Below are positions 1 through 9,301 of a DNA stretch of 64,000 nt, in pieces. Positions within the stretch are counted from its first letter, which is position 1, and each line of letters begins with the position of its first letter. The stretch covers positions 3,013,501 to 3,077,500 of the forward strand of contig NZ_CP034346.1 in NCBI RefSeq assembly GCF_003991425.1. Direction: 5' to 3'. The notes under the pieces were generated by a model that was given only the letters and a program-made list of their open reading frames with translations, had not been told where the DNA came from and searched no databases. Position numbers and translations under genes: made by a program. The DNA comes from Paenibacillus lutimineralis. GTDB lineage: Bacteria > Bacillota > Bacilli > Paenibacillales > Paenibacillaceae.

Positions 1-779
1 TCTATATGACGGAAGAAGAGATGGAATACGAAATTGGCGCAGGAAAGATGCTTGTACTGGAAGCAGGGCTGCCACATTTCGGGCATCGATCCTGCTCGGA
101 GGATACGGAGATTTATTGGGTGCATTTCGTCCATGGACATCCGGCGGCGCACATCCGGCAGGAGGATATTCCTTGGTCGACCTTGCTGTCCAAAGGCACG
201 AACGAGGATGTCGAGCCATCCTCGCAGCAGCGGATGTACTTGCCGAAATTCGCTGCCGTCGATGTGCAAAGCTTAGAGCCGCTACTGCGTGAGTTGGATG
301 ATATCCACAATGGGTTAAATGTAGAAACTGCACTTCGGCTCCATCTCTTGCTGGCCGAGCTGTTCGCGGCACTGCAGGCAGAATGTGTGCGGACGTTCGA
401 ACCGGAGCCATCCTTAAGGCTGGCCAGGGCTGCCGTAGCGTATTTGAACGAACATTGGAGGCAGTCGTTTCAACTTGCAGAATTGGAGGCAAGCCTTCAT
501 TTCCAGGCCAATTACATCACGAGATGCATGAAGAGGCATATCGGCAAAACCCCGCTGCAGTATGTACTGCACCTGCGTCTGGAGGAGGCCAAAAAACTGC
601 TGGGCGGAACAGTGCTTGGCATTTCCGAGATCGCGGAAAAGGTAGGAATCCGCGATCCCAACTATATGATACGTCTGTTTACATCCAAGCTGGGCATGAC
701 GCCTGGGGCGTATCGGCTGATGCTTCGTCAGAGGAAAGGAGAGGAAGCTTCCGGGGCGCAGGAACAAAATGACGGATGA
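1..779 (+). CDS. AraC family transcriptional regulator (5' end cut by window edge)
   Basis: The open frame runs to the left edge. The first in-frame ATG at position 6 falls inside what looks like a cupin-like sensor domain, so the true start lies outside the window. The visible part has the end of an AraC N-terminal sugar-binding cupin (the GKMLVLEAGLPHFG stretch and following strands) and a C-terminal double helix-turn-helix at about residues 140-240, with the typical second-HTH pattern GISEIAEKVGI...YMIRLFTSKLGMTPGAYR. It is presumably a cytoplasmic sugar-responsive regulator. It lies just upstream of a second AraC-type regulator and a sugar ABC importer, so a role in glycan use is plausible but is inferred from context only. 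Confidence 0.88.
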   Translation, partial: YMTEEEMEYEIGAGKMLVLEAGLPHFGHRSCSEDTEIYWVHFVHGHPAAHIRQEDIPWSTLLSKGTNEDVEPSSQQRMYLPKFAAVDVQSLEPLLRELDDIHNGLNVETALRLHLLLAELFAALQAECVRTFEPEPSLRLARAAVAYLNEHWRQSFQLAELEASLHFQANYITRCMKRHIGKTPLQYVLHLRLEEAKKLLGGTVLGISEIAEKVGIRDPNYMIRLFTSKLGMTPGAYRLMLRQRKGEEASGAQEQNDG

Positions 780-822
780 TACAGAGAATACAATCGCATT
801 CTTACATGATTTGCGTGTCCAC

Positions 823-1002
823 TTATAAGAAAAATCTAAACAGGCAAAAAATCAATACCATTATTCCAAAGGCAATAAGTAAACTGGCGGAGTCCCATAA
901 TAATTCCTTTAGAGTGCCGGCTCCCATTTTTTGCTTCTCTTCATGCCGCTGCTTGTGTACATGGGGATCGTATTGTCCAGGTGGGTTGCGAAAATCATTC
1001 AT
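823..1002 (-). CDS. Small single-pass membrane protein, 59 aa
   Basis: This short minus-strand gene has an AAAGGAG ribosome binding site seven bases before its ATG. The product has a charged hydrophilic N-terminal half rich in His, Lys and Glu (roughly residues 1-30) and one hydrophobic C-terminal segment at about residues 38-59, ending Phe-Phe-Leu just before the stop. That is the layout of a small single-pass membrane protein with a cytoplasmic tail. I do not recognise the family. It lies between two plus-strand AraC-type regulators, convergent with the first and divergent from the second. The plus-strand frame across the same bases has no ribosome binding site and odd composition, which favours this reading. 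Confidence 0.6.
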   Translation of the reverse strand: MNDFRNPPGQYDPHVHKQRHEEKQKMGAGTLKELLWDSASLLIAFGIMVLIFCLFRFFL

Positions 1003-1107
1003 AAGGTTCTTCTCCTTTCTGCTTCATATTGCTGGATATCTATTTGAAACTAGAAAGCGGATCACAAGGGGAGGAAATAGAGGATTCAAACCGCATCACC
1101 CGTTCTA

Positions 1108-1130
1108 ATGATTATGCCCTGATTATAGAC
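1108..1130 (+). promoter_or_regulatory. Candidate AraC-type operator upstream of the membrane AraC regulator
   Basis: Two TGATTAT boxes, 12 bp apart start to start, about 65-85 bp upstream of the regulator gene. The 23-bp block matches 3653-3675, upstream of the ABC transporter operon, at 21 of 23 positions. Direct-repeat boxes suit AraC-family binding. This suggests that the regulator controls itself and the transporter. Confidence 0.5.
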
Positions 1131-1193
1131 TTCCTTCAATCTCATCTCTATAATAGGAGAAACATAAATGAAATCGCTTACAAGGGAGGTGCT

Positions 1194-3485
1194 ATGAAAA
1201 TTCGTTCCGGCAATTATTACACCCGTCTCTTAATGTATAGTCTGCTGATTGGCTCTATTCCAGTGATTATAGTTGGAATTATATCATATTACAAAGCTTC
1301 CTCGATCGTTCAGGACAAGGTGAACCAGAGCAGCATGGCGACACTTCAGCAGACTCAACTTCGTGTGGAGCAAACGCTCAAGACGATCGATCATTCGATT
1401 ACGCAGTATATTAGCTCGCCTCTTGTGGTGAATGCCATGTCGCTCCCTTATTCAGCAGAGCACTATCAGGTTTATAGTGAAATGTACCAGAACATGGTGC
1501 GCAGCCAAACCTTCGAGCTAACCATAAACAATATGACAGTATTGAATTTAAAAGGGCAATGGGGCGTCGACAACAACAATATTTTTACATTCGACGATGT
1601 GTTGAATCTGGATCATCTTCTCGGGTATGAGAAGCTGCCTTCATTTTCTGTTTGGGTAACGGACGAGGACAAGAGTTCGCCAAGTATTAGTCTCGTGAAA
1701 AAAATCCCGCTGAATTCGCTGAAAGCCGACGGATTGGCTATCGTGACTATCGCTGAATCGCAGTTGGCCAACCTTCTGGCGGCCGACAACCAGCTTGGCA
1801 GCATTATGGTTATGGATCAAGATTACCAGCTATTGTCCCGAAGCGATCAGAAAATACAGCAATCCGGCTTGGAGCAGCTTGTGGCTGAGATGCAGAGGCA
1901 AAGTGAAACGGAAGGGCAATTCAACATTGAGCTGGATGGAGATAATACCAGCGTGATCATTCGCAAGTCAAGTTATAATGGCTGGACTTATGTCTCCGCT
2001 ATTTCCATTAAGGATATTACCCGGGATTCTCGCTCTATAGGCTGGGTTACTCTATTTGTATGCTTGCTCATGGTTCTGATCACCGGCGGACTCGCATGGC
2101 TTGGTTCCCGGAAGTTCTATCGGCCGGTTGGGAAGTTGGTCGCAACGATGGCCAACAGATTTGGAGATCCGCCAGATGAAGCCCGTACTGATGAATTTAC
2201 GATGATCGGCTATCGTCTGCAATCCTTGCTGCAGACGGAATCCCGCCTCTTGGCGCAGCTGACAGGGCAAGTGCGGGAGCTGAAGCAGTTTTTCGTTATG
2301 AAGCTAATCCGCGGCGAACAGAAAGAATCTCAGCTATCGGCCAGATTGAAAGAGTATGGATATCCCACCGATTGGAACTGGCATGCCGCACTTGCCATTC
2401 AGATCGATGCGCTGGAGAAGTCCCAATACAGCGAAAACGACCGTGATCTGCTGCTCTTCGCCATCGCCAATATCGTCGGCGAGCTGATTCCTCCCGAGGA
2501 AAGGCTGGATCCTGTGCTGCTGGAACAATCCCAAATTACCGTGGTCGGAGGTGCCGGATCGACAGAGGTGGAGTACAAGAGCCGGTTGTTTACCGTAGCG
2601 GAGCTGATTCAAACAACCGTGCTGCAATACTTGAAGCTGCATATTAGCATCGGCATCAGCCGTCCCCAGAAACGGCTCGCCGATATTTCTGAGTCTGCCG
2701 TGCAAGCGCTGGAGGCGCTTCGCTATAAGATTCGTTTTGGCACAGAATCAGTGCTGTTTATCGATGACGTCCAGCCTAACGACCTGGTATCCAGTGTGTT
2801 CCCGCACCGCGCAGCCAAAGAACTCTACGACGCCGTTAAGCTCGCGGAGCGAACAAGAGCCGAAGAACTGCTGGAACACTGCATTGGCTTGATCTTCGCA
2901 GAGCAAGCCGACTGGCGCCAATACCGGATGGCATTGGTCAGGCTGTACACGATGCTGACCGAGCTGGGACAGTCCGAGACAGCAGCAGCAGATACGAAGC
3001 AGGATTCCGCCGTAGAGTTTCCACCCGAACAGGAAAAGCAGCTTTTTGACAGATTGCTTGATCTAAAATCCCAGGAGGAAATCCGCCTTTGGTTCAGCGA
3101 TACCGTTATCGCTCCGATCATATGCAGACTGGAACAGCAGAGCAAGTCTCATGCCAAGAAGTTGTCGGACCAGCTAACGAATATGATCCATCAGAACTTC
3201 GATATCGAGCTTACGCTTGAAGCCTGCGCAAAGCAATTGAATTATCATCCCAACCATTTAGGACCGCTGTTCAGCCGGGAAAAAGGGATCAGCTTCAGCG
3301 AGTACCTGCAGAACTATCGCTTGCAAATGGCGAAGCAATGGCTGATCGAGACGGATATGAAGATCGGGGATATCGCGGACCGACTAACCTATACCAATCC
3401 TCAGAACTTTATTCGCTTCTTTCGCAAGATGGAGAACATGACGCCCGGACAATACCGGAAATTGCACGGCAATTCGAAAATATGA
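1194..3485 (+). CDS. Membrane-anchored AraC-type regulator (sensor plus AraC HTH)
   Basis: 763 aa from the ATG at 1194, which follows an AAGGGAGGT ribosome binding site. The longer upstream frame lacks one. Domain order: transmembrane helix at about 13-35, an extracytoplasmic sensor region to about 280, a second helix at about 283-304, a linker region with a central regulatory domain, and a C-terminal AraC double HTH at about 660-760 ending in NFIRFFRKMENMTPGQYRK. This is the architecture of Paenibacillus-type one-component sensor regulators encoded next to LplABC-like sugar importers. The importer operon follows immediately on the same strand after a terminator. It probably senses an extracellular saccharide, or the loaded binding protein, and activates the downstream operon; the ligand is unknown. 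Confidence 0.9.
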   Translation: MKIRSGNYYTRLLMYSLLIGSIPVIIVGIISYYKASSIVQDKVNQSSMATLQQTQLRVEQTLKTIDHSITQYISSPLVVNAMSLPYSAEHYQVYSEMYQNMVRSQTFELTINNMTVLNLKGQWGVDNNNIFTFDDVLNLDHLLGYEKLPSFSVWVTDEDKSSPSISLVKKIPLNSLKADGLAIVTIAESQLANLLAADNQLGSIMVMDQDYQLLSRSDQKIQQSGLEQLVAEMQRQSETEGQFNIELDGDNTSVIIRKSSYNGWTYVSAISIKDITRDSRSIGWVTLFVCLLMVLITGGLAWLGSRKFYRPVGKLVATMANRFGDPPDEARTDEFTMIGYRLQSLLQTESRLLAQLTGQVRELKQFFVMKLIRGEQKESQLSARLKEYGYPTDWNWHAALAIQIDALEKSQYSENDRDLLLFAIANIVGELIPPEERLDPVLLEQSQITVVGGAGSTEVEYKSRLFTVAELIQTTVLQYLKLHISIGISRPQKRLADISESAVQALEALRYKIRFGTESVLFIDDVQPNDLVSSVFPHRAAKELYDAVKLAERTRAEELLEHCIGLIFAEQADWRQYRMALVRLYTMLTELGQSETAAADTKQDSAVEFPPEQEKQLFDRLLDLKSQEEIRLWFSDTVIAPIICRLEQQSKSHAKKLSDQLTNMIHQNFDIELTLEACAKQLNYHPNHLGPLFSREKGISFSEYLQNYRLQMAKQWLIETDMKIGDIADRLTYTNPQNFIRFFRKMENMTPGQYRKLHGNSKI

Positions 3486-3499
3486 ACGCTCCAGTCGAA

Positions 3500-3543
3500 G
3501 ACTCCCCGCGATAGGTTGCCAGCCTGTCGTCGGGGTCTTTTTT
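3500..3543 (+). terminator. Rho-independent terminator after the AraC-type regulator
   Basis: A G+C-rich stem (GACTCCCCG... pairing with ...CGGGGTC, with internal mismatches) is followed directly by a run of six T. It separates the regulator transcript from the transporter operon, which therefore needs its own promoter. Confidence 0.8.
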
Positions 3544-3594
3544 ATCATGATGTTATAGAGGGGAGCAAGGGAGGGGTTCTACGGGGGTATTCCC

Positions 3595-3675
3595 ATGATT
3601 ATTCCATACGTGATCCTGATTATATCCCATACAGCGGCAAACACCTTTCCTGATGATTATCCCTTGATTATAGAC
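3595..3675 (+). promoter_or_regulatory. Cluster of TGATTAT boxes upstream of the ABC transporter operon
   Basis: Four TGATTAT boxes at 3596, 3617, 3654 and 3666 lie 65-145 bp before the first permease gene. The last pair forms a 23-bp block nearly identical (21/23) to the one upstream of the regulator at 1108-1130. This is a likely activation site for the adjacent AraC-type regulator. I could not assign a confident -35/-10 pair. Confidence 0.5.
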
Positions 3676-3738
3676 GTCGGCTCGCCGGGGCGCTTATCTT
3701 GAAGGTACCGCACAAATAACACGAAGGTGGAGTCGAAG

Positions 3739-4698
3739 ATGAATCAAAGCAAAGGAAATCTTGCGATTGGAATATCTGCCCCGATCAGAAAGAGAACCTA
3801 TTTCTGGGGACAGATACGGAGAAACAAATGGCTATACGGGATGCTGGCTCCCGGGGTGCTTTACTTCCTATTATTCAAATACGCCCCGATGTGGGGACTT
3901 CTCTTGGCTTTCAAGGATTATCAGCCTTTCTTGGGCTTTTTCGGCAGTAATTGGGTGGGCATGAAACACTTCGAGCGGCTGTTCCATGACCCCGCGTTTT
4001 GGATGCTTCTGAGGAATACCCTAGTACTGGCCGGATACAATATTTTATTTTTCTTTCCGGCACCGATCCTGCTCTCTCTTATGATTAATGAAGTGCGCCA
4101 GGATAAATTAAAACGTGCCATACAGACCGTTATCTACATTCCGCATTTTGTCTCATGGGTCGTGGTCGTCGGCATCGCTTATACCTTCTTTACTATTGAC
4201 GGCGGATTGGTGAATGAAGCCATCATGGCGATGGGAGGGGAGAAGATCAATTTTCTCGCTAGTGCGGGCTGGTTCAGGCCGATGATTACCTTGGAAGTCA
4301 TTTGGAAGGAGACGGGCTGGGGAACGATTATATTCCTCGCAGCTCTGGCAGGGGTCGATCCTCAGCTATATGAAGCGGCAAAGATGGACGGTGCAGGAAG
4401 GCTGCGACAATTATGGAATGTGACGCTGCCAGCCATTCGCTCCACAATTGTCATTCTTTTCATCCTCCGGCTGGGAAGCTTCCTGGATACAGGCTTTGAG
4501 CAAATCTTCCTGATGCTGAATCCGATTAACCGCGAGGTGGGAGAAGTGTTTGATACTTATGTATATACGGCGGGGATCACGCAAGGACAGTTCAGCTTCA
4601 GCACCGCTGTTGGTCTTTTCAAATCGCTGGTTGGATTTGTATTAGTCATCAGTTCCAACTGGTTGGCCAAAAGATTCGGCGAGGAAGGGGTGTATTAA
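3739..4698 (+). CDS. Carbohydrate ABC transporter permease, LplB type
   Basis: 319 aa. I chose the ATG at 3739 because AAGGTGG lies 8 bp upstream; an in-frame GTG four codons earlier overlaps that site. The protein has about six transmembrane helices and the binding-protein-dependent permease EAA-type loop (YEAAKMDGAGRLRQLWNVTLP) that contacts the ATPase. The N-terminal pattern (GMLAPGVLYFLLFKYAPMWG) is typical of CUT1 family LplB/YtcP-like permeases in Paenibacillus. It forms an operon with the next permease (3-bp gap) and a binding lipoprotein. No ATPase gene is present, as is common where one shared MsmX-type ATPase energises several CUT1 importers. Confidence 0.93.
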   Translation: MNQSKGNLAIGISAPIRKRTYFWGQIRRNKWLYGMLAPGVLYFLLFKYAPMWGLLLAFKDYQPFLGFFGSNWVGMKHFERLFHDPAFWMLLRNTLVLAGYNILFFFPAPILLSLMINEVRQDKLKRAIQTVIYIPHFVSWVVVVGIAYTFFTIDGGLVNEAIMAMGGEKINFLASAGWFRPMITLEVIWKETGWGTIIFLAALAGVDPQLYEAAKMDGAGRLRQLWNVTLPAIRSTIVILFILRLGSFLDTGFEQIFLMLNPINREVGEVFDTYVYTAGITQGQFSFSTAVGLFKSLVGFVLVISSNWLAKRFGEEGVY

Positions 4699-4701
4699 GC
4701 T

Positions 4702-5574
4702 ATGAATCAAAAGAATCGAAGCTGGGGCACCCATCTGTTTGACGGACTTAATCTCGCCATCCTGCTAGTGGTATCAGCGGTGATGATCATTCCGTTCATT
4801 TACATCATCCTGATCTCCTTTGCGACCGAGCAGGAGGTGCTGTCCAAGAGCTTTCTTATATTTCCAACGAAATTTTCGCTGGAGGGATATCGTTATATTT
4901 TCTCAACTCCAATATTGCTTCGCAGCCTGGCGGTGACCATCGGGGTGACTGTGATCGGCACATTGGTGAACCTGCTCCTGACCGTGTTAATGGCCTATCC
5001 GCTTGCCCGCAAAGATCTCTATGGACGCCGCCCCGTCATGCTTATGGTTATCTTCACGATGTTATTTAACGCCGGGATCGTGCCTACTTTTTTGATTGTC
5101 AAAGAGCTGCACCTGACCAATACCTACTGGGCGCTTATTATTCCTAGCGCGATCAGTGCTTTTAATATGATCATCATCAAGAATTTCTTCCAGCAGCTGC
5201 CTGACGGCCTGGAGGAATCGGCCAAGATCGACGGTTGCAATGACCTTGGGATTTTATTCCGAATTGTCATCCCTCTTTCTCTGCCTGCATTGGCTACCTT
5301 TTCACTGTTTTACGCCGTAACGCATTGGAATACTTTTCTGAGCGCTATTTTGTATATCAATGATTCGAAAAAATGGCCAATCCAGGTCCTGTTAAGACAG
5401 ATTGTGATTCTATCGGAAAAGGGGTTGTCTGATATGAATGAGGCGCCTCCTCCACCATCCAAGATTATCAATATGGCGGTTATCGTGTTCTCTACCGTTC
5501 CGATTCTGTCCATATACCCATTCTTGCAAAAGCACTTTGCCAAAGGAGTGCTGCTAGGTTCGGTTAAGGGATGA
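4702..5574 (+). CDS. Carbohydrate ABC transporter permease, LplC/YtcP type
   Basis: 290 aa with about six membrane segments and the conserved EAA loop LEESAKIDGCNDLGILFRIVIPLSLPALAT near residue 170. It is the second CUT1 permease subunit. It starts three bases after the stop of the preceding permease, with a ribosome binding site inside that gene's end (GGAAGGGG), so the two are probably translationally linked. The C-terminus has the usual LplC ending (YPFLQKHFAKGVLLGSVKG). It would pair with the first permease to form the import channel. Confidence 0.94.
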   Translation: MNQKNRSWGTHLFDGLNLAILLVVSAVMIIPFIYIILISFATEQEVLSKSFLIFPTKFSLEGYRYIFSTPILLRSLAVTIGVTVIGTLVNLLLTVLMAYPLARKDLYGRRPVMLMVIFTMLFNAGIVPTFLIVKELHLTNTYWALIIPSAISAFNMIIIKNFFQQLPDGLEESAKIDGCNDLGILFRIVIPLSLPALATFSLFYAVTHWNTFLSAILYINDSKKWPIQVLLRQIVILSEKGLSDMNEAPPPPSKIINMAVIVFSTVPILSIYPFLQKHFAKGVLLGSVKG

Positions 5575-5625
5575 CCTGTTCATCTTTTAATATAATATTT
5601 TTAGTATAACGAGGGGGAGTAAGAC

Positions 5626-7155
5626 ATGAAGCAGCTAAGCTACAAAGTGTTCCTGATGAGTCTACTAACCATTCTGGCAGTAGCAAGTTTGTCAGCGTGC
5701 GGAAGTAATCAGGAAGGGAAGGGCTCACAGGCAGGCGGAAAGCTTTCATTTACCATGATGAACCAGTATTCCTCGACCGAGCCGCCCAAGGCCGACAACC
5801 CAATTATTAAGAAGATCGAGGAGTATACGAATACCAAGCTTAATATTACTTGGGTTCCCGCGTCTGCCTACAATGACAAGATCAACGTTTCTATCGCCTC
5901 CAATGATCTGCCTCAAGTATTGATGATAGCGGATACCAAGTCCTCATCTATTATTAATGCGGAGCGGTCGGGCATGTTTTGGGAGATTGGGCCTTATCTC
6001 AAGGACTATCCCAACCTGAGCAAGTACAACACCAATGAACAGGTATTGAACAACATATCGGTAGATGGCAAGGTTTACGGTTTGTACCGGGCCAGAGCGC
6101 TAGCTCGTCAGGGTATTACCTTCCGGCAGGATTGGTTAGACAATCTAGGCCTGCAGCAACCCAAGACCATCGATGAGCTCTACAATGTTATTCGCGCATT
6201 CGCGCTGGACGATCCGGACAAAAATGGAAAAGACGATACATTCGGACTGGTGGAAGCCGAGGATTCCGGCGGCGCTGGGTCAACAGGCCTACTGGGATTC
6301 CAGACCATCGCCTCCTTCTTCGGAGCGCCCAACCAATGGGATATTCAGGATGGAAAAGCAGTTCCCGAGTTTATGACAGAGGAAAATATGGAAGCCATGA
6401 AGTTCTATAGGAAGCTGTATGAGGAAAAGCTGATTAATCAGGATTTTGCGGCAACTAAAATCAGCAAGCAGCAAGAGCAATTCTTCCAGGGCAAGGCCGG
6501 GATGCTGTTCACAACCCTTGACTTCGTGATCACCGGAGGCAACGAGCTGAAGAAGGCTAATCCTGACGCCAAGATCGATATTTTCAGCAGAATTGAAGGG
6601 CCGAAGGGGGAGCGGGTATTTGCGACCACGGGGTATAATGGAATGTTTGTATTTCCGAAGGCTACAGTCAAGTCAGAGGCAGAACTGAAGCAGCTGCTTG
6701 GTTTCTTCGATAAAATCGTCGATGACGAAATGATGTACACCTGGACATGGGGAATTGAAGGGGTCCATTACACCAAGGGAGAGGACGGAGAACCGACCAT
6801 CTCTGACCAGACAGCGTATGCCAATGAGGTATCTCCGCTGAAGCAGCTGCCTACCTATGATGGTTCGCTGATGATCTGGAAAGGGAAAGGGGAAGCGGAC
6901 AATAAATTCCGCACGATGATGAAAGACAACGAGGCGATAGCTATATCCAACCCGGTGGAGCCTTTGATCTCTCAAACGGCTGTGGAAAAGGGGACGGAGC
7001 TGAACAAGATCATCGCTGACGCCCGTGTCAAATTCATTATGGGAACTCTGGATGAGGACGGCTTCAATAAAGAAGTGAAGAAGTGGCGCTCTCAGGGCGG
7101 GGACCAAATGATCCAGGATTATACGGAACTGTATGCAAAGCAGGCTGAGAAATAA
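5626..7155 (+). CDS. Extracellular solute-binding lipoprotein of the sugar importer (LplA type)
   Basis: 509 aa. The N-terminus is a lipoprotein signal peptide with lipobox LSAC, Cys25 being the predicted lipidated residue, so the mature protein is tethered outside the membrane. The rest has the length and two-lobed pattern of family 1 extracellular binding proteins such as LplA in Paenibacillus (VYGLYRARALARQGITFRQDWLDNLG is diagnostic). It is preceded by a GAGGGGGAG ribosome binding site and follows the two permeases. The downstream glycosidases suggest that it captures an oligosaccharide. The exact ligand cannot be read from sequence. Confidence 0.93.
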   Translation: MKQLSYKVFLMSLLTILAVASLSACGSNQEGKGSQAGGKLSFTMMNQYSSTEPPKADNPIIKKIEEYTNTKLNITWVPASAYNDKINVSIASNDLPQVLMIADTKSSSIINAERSGMFWEIGPYLKDYPNLSKYNTNEQVLNNISVDGKVYGLYRARALARQGITFRQDWLDNLGLQQPKTIDELYNVIRAFALDDPDKNGKDDTFGLVEAEDSGGAGSTGLLGFQTIASFFGAPNQWDIQDGKAVPEFMTEENMEAMKFYRKLYEEKLINQDFAATKISKQQEQFFQGKAGMLFTTLDFVITGGNELKKANPDAKIDIFSRIEGPKGERVFATTGYNGMFVFPKATVKSEAELKQLLGFFDKIVDDEMMYTWTWGIEGVHYTKGEDGEPTISDQTAYANEVSPLKQLPTYDGSLMIWKGKGEADNKFRTMMKDNEAIAISNPVEPLISQTAVEKGTELNKIIADARVKFIMGTLDEDGFNKEVKKWRSQGGDQMIQDYTELYAKQAEK

Positions 7156-7185
7156 TCTGGCTATTTCAAGAAAATGAGGTGCGTT

Positions 7186-9297
7186 ATGAGTTATTTGCTG
7201 GAGGACTTTGCATTTGATCTGCGGGCTTGTCTTGCGCCTAAAGAGCATATTTGGGTATGCAGCGGTTACAGCACCGTAGCTCCAGAGAGAAATACGGTAA
7301 TGGGGGTCAAGGGGTGTTACTCGCCCCCTTTTGCAGCTAAGAATCTGCAGACCGGGATTCGGATGTTCGCGAACGGCTACGAAATTGAGGATACTGGAAA
7401 CCTGGGCAAGGGAGACTGCGGAGTGCTTTACGCTGAAGAGTGCTGGTGCCCTGATCGAATTATCCGCCGAGGCACCTACCACCATTTTATCAGTGAAAAG
7501 TTGATTTCTTTAAGCGTTCGCAGCGAGCTCGTTCCATTGTTGAATGCTCATGGATTTGTGCTGAAAGTAATCATCCGCAACCGCAGCGGGAGTTCGGTAC
7601 CGATAAGCTTATGTCCGCAAGTAACACCAGACAGACCGGCTTATGTGGCTTATGACAAGTGGGACTATGGCTGGCCGGAGACGGCAGTATCACCCGCTCA
7701 GGAATTGGGGCCTGACCGCAGCAAAAGCGAATCTGAAAAGCTGCCCTTTGCGGTGTCCGGGGTTTGGGAGAATGAAGAAGCTCGAGTAACTCTGTTGCAG
7801 GAAGGAGCTTGGGAAGCAGTGCTGGCCGATGGGGAGGAGCTGGAGGTTCGTCTGGCCATCATTATGACCGAGTCTGGAATTGCATACAGCACGGATGAGA
7901 CACTGGCAGAGCTGGAGCTGCGGACGACAGCAGGTTGGATGAAACGATTGGAGGATGCCAGCCAACGTCTGCCTTCCTTGCAATCCGACATTCCCGGTCT
8001 GGAAGATTACTATAAACGCTCGTTAATCAGCGGTCTCGTCTGTTTGTGGGAGAACCCGGAGTTTGCTATGACGCCGTTTCCTGCGGTATCCGGTGTGGAG
8101 GGGGCAGGCATATGCTGCTATCCGTGGGATGTTGGCGGCTATGCAGCTAAAACGATGGTTCTGCTGCTTGGCCGGGAGAAAAGCCTGGAATTGGCCAAGC
8201 TGATGATGGCAAGCGGAATTGATCGCCACTCCCGGTTTGCCCCAAGCGGCAGAGGAGCGGACGTTCCTTATTCCTATAGCATGTGGTCCTTTATCCATTT
8301 TGCCTGGTCCGCTATTTTGCTTCACGGGGAGGGGAGCGAGCTGTTCCCGACGATGAGGCTGCTGACGCTGCATGATGACCAGCACCTGGAAGAGTGGAAT
8401 GATTTGCTGGATTACGGCCTGCAGCACAATTTGCTGGAAATGCGCGGAGCGGGCTATGAGCATATCGTAGCCAGCCCGAATGCCGAGCGGGCCTGGAGCT
8501 ACGACCGTCTGGCAGAGCTGGCATCGCATTTGAAAGCGGACCATGAGCCGATCAAGGAGTGGCAGGAAAAAGCGGAGCGGATTCGGCGGTCCATCCGGGA
8601 ACATCTGTGGGATGAGGAGGCTGGCTGGTTCAAAGCGCTCTATCCCGGGGGGCACGAGGAAATCATCTACTCGATCCAATATTATGATGCTTTGCGCTTT
8701 GGAGCCTGCACCGGGACGATGATGGACGGAATGCTCAGACAGGTTGCAGATGGTGCGTTCCTCGGTGCTTACGGGGTAAGCAGTGTATCCGCCAGGGACA
8801 AACTTCACTATGAGCAGAACGATCCGGACTGGTCCGGCAGCGGATCGTATACCGGGGACGGACCGATGCTGGCTTTGACTTTATGGGAAAAAGGTCAGGG
8901 TGGGCCGGCGTGGAACGTGCTCAAGCGTTTGTTGTGGATGGGTCGGCATCTGCCTTATTATCCGCAGGAGCATTATTGCGATCGACCGGCTGTACCTGCG
9001 CATAAACGGGCCAATGTAGTAGCTGGGTTATCGGGGATGGAAGCTCTGCTGTTCGGGATGGCGGGAATCGAACCGGGATTGGACGGCAGCTTGTGGATAC
9101 ATCCAAACCCGCCGGAAGAAGGTTCGGTGCAGGTTTCTGGCTTCCTGTTTCGGGGACATAGCATAGACATCAGCATGAGCCCCGGCTTTTGCGAGATTTC
9201 CTGCGATGGCAGCATCGTCTATAGCGGTGCCCCACAACGGGTGCTGGCAGGTCGGTTTTCCGCAGCGGGAGAGAAGCTACACATTCAGGAGGTATAA
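7186..9297 (+). CDS. Six-hairpin glycosidase family protein (MGH1-like), cytoplasmic
   Basis: 703 aa, without a signal peptide, so it probably acts on the imported saccharide. I prefer the ATG at 7186, where the GAGGTG that overlaps the upstream ATG at 7174 can serve as ribosome binding site. The N-terminal ~270 residues look like a beta-sandwich. The C-terminal part has the (alpha/alpha)6 pattern of glucoamylase, trehalase and GH63-like enzymes: the [12 protein letters not shown] segment near residue 315, the [19 protein letters not shown] segment near residue 550, and the aromatic [11 protein letters not shown]. Acidic residues in these loops are catalytic candidates. The family number cannot be assigned by eye. 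It sits in the operon between the binding protein and an oxidoreductase. Confidence 0.8.
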   Translation: MSYLLEDFAFDLRACLAPKEHIWVCSGYSTVAPERNTVMGVKGCYSPPFAAKNLQTGIRMFANGYEIEDTGNLGKGDCGVLYAEECWCPDRIIRRGTYHHFISEKLISLSVRSELVPLLNAHGFVLKVIIRNRSGSSVPISLCPQVTPDRPAYVAYDKWDYGWPETAVSPAQELGPDRSKSESEKLPFAVSGVWENEEARVTLLQEGAWEAVLADGEELEVRLAIIMTESGIAYSTDETLAELELRTTAGWMKRLEDASQRLPSLQSDIPGLEDYYKRSLISGLVCLWENPEFAMTPFPAVSGVEGAGICCYPWDVGGYAAKTMVLLLGREKSLELAKLMMASGIDRHSRFAPSGRGADVPYSYSMWSFIHFAWSAILLHGEGSELFPTMRLLTLHDDQHLEEWNDLLDYGLQHNLLEMRGAGYEHIVASPNAERAWSYDRLAELASHLKADHEPIKEWQEKAERIRRSIREHLWDEEAGWFKALYPGGHEEIIYSIQYYDALRFGACTGTMMDGMLRQVADGAFLGAYGVSSVSARDKLHYEQNDPDWSGSGSYTGDGPMLALTLWEKGQGGPAWNVLKRLLWMGRHLPYYPQEHYCDRPAVPAHKRANVVAGLSGMEALLFGMAGIEPGLDGSLWIHPNPPEEGSVQVSGFLFRGHSIDISMSPGFCEISCDGSIVYSGAPQRVLAGRFSAAGEKLHIQEV

Positions 9298-9301
9298 CGA
9301 T

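Noticed and set aside
776..1108. Plus-strand 110-aa frame between the two AraC-type regulators
   Set aside because: No ribosome binding site, unusual composition, and it covers a minus-strand small gene with an excellent ribosome binding site.
1029..1193. N-terminal extension of the membrane AraC regulator
   Set aside because: The ATG at 1194 has AAGGGAGGT and starts directly before the first membrane helix. The extension also runs through the candidate operator.
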